Shown: piece after piece, positions 19,882 through 21,760 of the stretch
Numbering within the stretch: the stretch's first letter is position 1
Layout: every line of letters starts with the position of its first letter
Source of the DNA: a virus
Length of the DNA: 21,760 bases
Virus record (IMG/VR): IMGVR_UViG_3300045935_000128
Span: 1-21,760 of that record
Reading direction: 5' to 3' (one strand)
Notes under the pieces: model-generated
What the model was told of the DNA's origin: nothing
Database searches by the model: none
What the model saw: the letters and a program-made list of their open reading frames with translations, nothing else
Translations under genes and position numbers: made by a program

Positions 19882-21353
19882 CGAACCTTTCCGGTACCAA
19901 GCAACCATTTGGTTGTGCGGGCGAAGACCCAGCCGAACTCGAAGACGATCGCCGGTTTGCCGCCGTTGTCGGTGAGCCGGAAGAAGGGCTTTTCATCGGG
20001 CGTTTTGCCGGGCAGGATCAGGTTGCGTTCGATCAGCCCGTCGATTTCTGCCTGACCCTTGTCGCGGACGGCGGCTTCGGCCTCCTCGGTGACGGTGGTG
20101 GGGCCGACGATGTTGCGGTCGCCCCACTCCTTCATCCGGCGGATGTAGAGATCGGCGACGCGGACGATGCGCGGATCGCTGAACAGTTCCAGCGGCAGCG
20201 CCGGGTTGGTGTCATCGACGTAGGTGGTGACGCCGTTGGCGACGACCAGTTCGGCCTCTGGGATCGTCGTGCGGCGGAAGACGGTGAGGCCGTTTTCGGT
20301 AGCCATGTGCTGCTCGTCGGGGGCGATCAGCGAGGTGCCGATCTGCTTCAGCCCGGCAATCGGGACGTTCAGCAGCGACTTGGCTTCGCCGAGGCCGGCG
20401 AGGGCACCGGCGATTCGCGGCGCGAGCTTGGATGTCGAGATGTCCTTGTCGAGGAAGGAGTCGTGGAAGTCGCCGCCGCCGATCGCGATGACGTGCGGGT
20501 CTTCGATTTCGCGGGCGCGTTCGATCCCGTCGGTGAGATCCTCGCCTTCGGGGCCGCCGAAGATCGAGAACACCGGCCGCATCTCTTTGGCCTGGCTCTG
20601 GGTCCAGGCGTAGAGACTGGCGACGATCGCCGAGTCGGTGAGGTCGAAGGGGACAAAAACCGAGAAGTCCTCGAACTCGAGGGCTTCTGTGGCGGCGATC
20701 CACTCTTTCGAGGTGAGGCTTTCGCCGTTGTTGCCACCAGCGAGGGAGGTGCCTGCGGTGGCGGCCAGCGCTACGCCGGTTTCGACCGATTCGGCGACCG
20801 GGATCAGCGACGAGTTGGCGGTCAGCTTTTCGGCCAGCGCTTTAATGTCGGTTTTGGCGTAGCTGAAGCTCTCCTTGCGCACGCCGTCGAACATCACCGT
20901 GAAGCGGGCCTTAGCTTCGTCGGTGGGATCGGCGGCGACCGCGACCGAGATCCGGTCGCCTCGCGTGCCCAGATGCGCGGCGGTCAGTTTGAGGGCGCTT
21001 TTGCCGCCTTCTTTCGTGTTTTTCAGCGTGACGGTTGAGGCTTTGGCGGCTGCAGTTGCCATCCGGTAGGACTTGACCGCACCGGCTGCGGCGTTGCTTT
21101 CGATGCCGGTGCCGACAAAGGCCCCGAGCACGGCGTCGCGACCGGCCGTATCGGAGTCGCCGAAGATGGATTCCCACTCACCGAAGGTTTCTGACTTCAC
21201 GATTTTCTCGGAGCCGAGCGGCCCCCAATCGCAGGTGATTGGGATGGCGACCGTCTGGGCGACTGAGGCAGCGGGACGAACCGTGCGCTGCCCGAGCAGC
21301 GTGATGTAGGTGCCCTCGTTCTCCGGCAGGGTGATCGTGGCCGCGCCGCCCAT
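19878..21353 (-). CDS. Contractile tail sheath protein (XkdK-like)
   Basis: 491 residues; the ATG overlaps the preceding stop as TAATG. The N-terminus (PENEGTYITLLGQRTVRPAASVAQTVAIPITCDWGPLGSEKIVKS), the middle (SVFVPFDLTDSAIVASLYAWTQSQAKEMRPVFSIFGGPEGED, then DPHVIAIGGGDFHDS and LAPRIAGALAGL), and the end (NGVTTYVDDTNPALPLELFSDPRIVRVADLYIRRM, FEFGWVFARTTKWLLGTG) follow the XkdK-type phage sheath. Six-fold rings of sheath contract to push the tube through the host surface. Its presence defines the phage as a myovirus-type. The 491-residue length is normal for the family. Confidence 0.92.
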   Translation of the reverse strand: MGGAATITLPENEGTYITLLGQRTVRPAASVAQTVAIPITCDWGPLGSEKIVKSETFGEWESIFGDSDTAGRDAVLGAFVGTGIESNAAAGAVKSYRMATAAAKASTVTLKNTKEGGKSALKLTAAHLGTRGDRISVAVAADPTDEAKARFTVMFDGVRKESFSYAKTDIKALAEKLTANSSLIPVAESVETGVALAATAGTSLAGGNNGESLTSKEWIAATEALEFEDFSVFVPFDLTDSAIVASLYAWTQSQAKEMRPVFSIFGGPEGEDLTDGIERAREIEDPHVIAIGGGDFHDSFLDKDISTSKLAPRIAGALAGLGEAKSLLNVPIAGLKQIGTSLIAPDEQHMATENGLTVFRRTTIPEAELVVANGVTTYVDDTNPALPLELFSDPRIVRVADLYIRRMKEWGDRNIVGPTTVTEEAEAAVRDKGQAEIDGLIERNLILPGKTPDEKPFFRLTDNGGKPAIVFEFGWVFARTTKWLLGTGKVR

Positions 21354-21664
21354 TAGGCGACCTCCGCCTCATGGGTCTCGAAGCGCTCGCCGAGCTTGAC
21401 GGCTTCTGCTTTCGTGAAGGTCTTGCGCTCGTTGCCGTGCAGGGCACCGATCATGTGGTTGCGCGAGAACCCGGTCAAGGTGCGGGCGTTGGCCAGCACT
21501 TCATCGCGTGAGAAACGGGGCAGCGCTTCGGCATCGCGGATCGCCTCTTCGACGGCCCCGCTATTTTTCAGGCTCTCGGGATCGTTGATCCCAAGTTCGG
21601 CCGCCTTCGCGTTCAGATCCTCGCGAGTCGGTTTGCTGTCGGTGCTCTGTACAGGCTCGCCCAT
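21353..21664 (-). CDS. Small unknown protein upstream of the sheath
   Basis: 103 residues; TAA overlaps the sheath ATG. The first half is like a SAP/Rho-N-type helix pair (TREDLNAKAAELGINDPESLKNSGAVEEAIRDAEAL), and the second half has NHMIGALHGNERKTFTKAEAVKLGERFETHEAEVA. SAP-type helices often bind nucleic acid, so it may be a head-tail joining or DNA-linked protein. It has no good Shine-Dalgarno sequence, but TATCCT (21679-21674) lies nine bases before the ATG. It is the first leftward gene before a divergent start. Confidence 0.7.
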   Translation of the reverse strand: MGEPVQSTDSKPTREDLNAKAAELGINDPESLKNSGAVEEAIRDAEALPRFSRDEVLANARTLTGFSRNHMIGALHGNERKTFTKAEAVKLGERFETHEAEVA

Positions 21665-21706
21665 TCCGCTCGCAGGATAGGCGCTCTCCAGAATCGTTAC
21701 CGCAAC

Positions 21707-21725
21707 GTGGCGTTAGACTCGCCAC
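21707..21725. repeat. Inverted repeat over the divergent start region
   Basis: GTGGCG (21707-21712) and CGCCAC (21720-21725) are perfect inverted repeats around TTAGACT, directly before the ATG at 21726. It covers the candidate -10 of the rightward gene and could be an operator, or a hairpin that would hide the start. It is not the CACCCGATC motif. Confidence 0.4.
21714..21719 (+). promoter_or_regulatory. Possible -10 of a leaderless rightward gene
   Basis: TAGACT with six bases to the ATG at 21726 fits a -10 for an mRNA that starts at its start codon. The gene has no Shine-Dalgarno sequence. No -35 is evident, and the hexamer lies in the loop of an inverted repeat. Confidence 0.32.
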
Positions 21726-21760
21726 ATGAGAAAGCGCGAGGCAGAGCCGGGGCCGTACTG
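21726..21760 (+). CDS. Start of a divergent gene, cut by window edge
   Basis: ATG followed by eleven codons (MRKREAEPGPY) with no stop before the window ends. It faces away from the tail row, has no Shine-Dalgarno sequence, and is preceded by TAGACT at leaderless spacing inside an inverted repeat. Too short to identify; a short spurious frame cannot be ruled out. Confidence 0.35.
   Translation, partial: MRKREAEPGPY

Noticed and set aside
19848-21038. Plus-strand open frame of 396 codons opposite the sheath
   Set aside because: Antisense to a confident sheath gene; Gly/Asp/Phe-rich low-information sequence.

Overview
The window looks like the late structural region of a contractile-tailed (myovirus-type) phage or prophage. 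G+C is high, about 65% where I counted it by hand. Stop codons overlap start codons (ATGA, GTGA, TAATG) at many junctions, and I recognise no host housekeeping gene. The tail genes follow the order of Bacillus PBSX xkdK-xkdU: sheath, tube, assembly chaperone, tape measure, LysM protein, gpD-like hub, XkdR, XkdS, baseplate J, XkdU. An actinobacterial host is the best guess, from base composition, frequent GTG starts, possible leaderless starts and an endolysin of a type I associate with Actinobacteria. The class, perhaps Thermoleophilia, is not settled.

Transcription runs mainly right to left. From 21664 to 5947 lie a small unknown protein, sheath, tube, a small protein, a tail assembly chaperone with a -1 frameshift site, an HNH-endonuclease remnant, a 1445-residue tape measure with two wall-hydrolase domains, a LysM baseplate protein, gpD-like hub, two small baseplate proteins, a DNA methyltransferase, the gp25/XkdS-like wedge protein, baseplate J with an inserted FN3-like domain, a tiny Cys/His protein, the XkdU-like protein and a tail fibre with decapeptide repeats. 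At 4740-3212 is a lysis group: a Cys-rich M15-type endolysin, a lysozyme-like protein and a holin. Beyond tandem hairpins (3099-3207) is a recombination group: a RecT annealing protein, a small ORF, a PD-(D/E)XK nuclease with a Cas4/AddB-type iron-sulphur signature, a small membrane protein and a cut-off ORF at the left edge.

A four-gene cassette on the opposite strand (4862-5950) sits between the tail fibre and the endolysin: a two-helix membrane protein, two tiny unknown proteins and an exported protein. It has its own ribosome-binding site, ends stop-to-stop against the fibre gene, and its last gene shares a low-G+C patch (about 53% over 5701-6300) with the fibre tip. It resembles a moron or lysogenic-conversion cassette and is the least explained part of the window. 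An asymmetric motif with core CACCCGATC occurs in both gaps that flank the lysis group, next to candidate promoters, and may be a repressor or stoperator-like site.

The tail genes build a contractile injector whose tape measure carries its own wall-opening domains, the fibre probably sets receptor specificity, the holin and two lysins end infection, and RecT plus nuclease form a recombination pair. A divergent gene begins at 21726.
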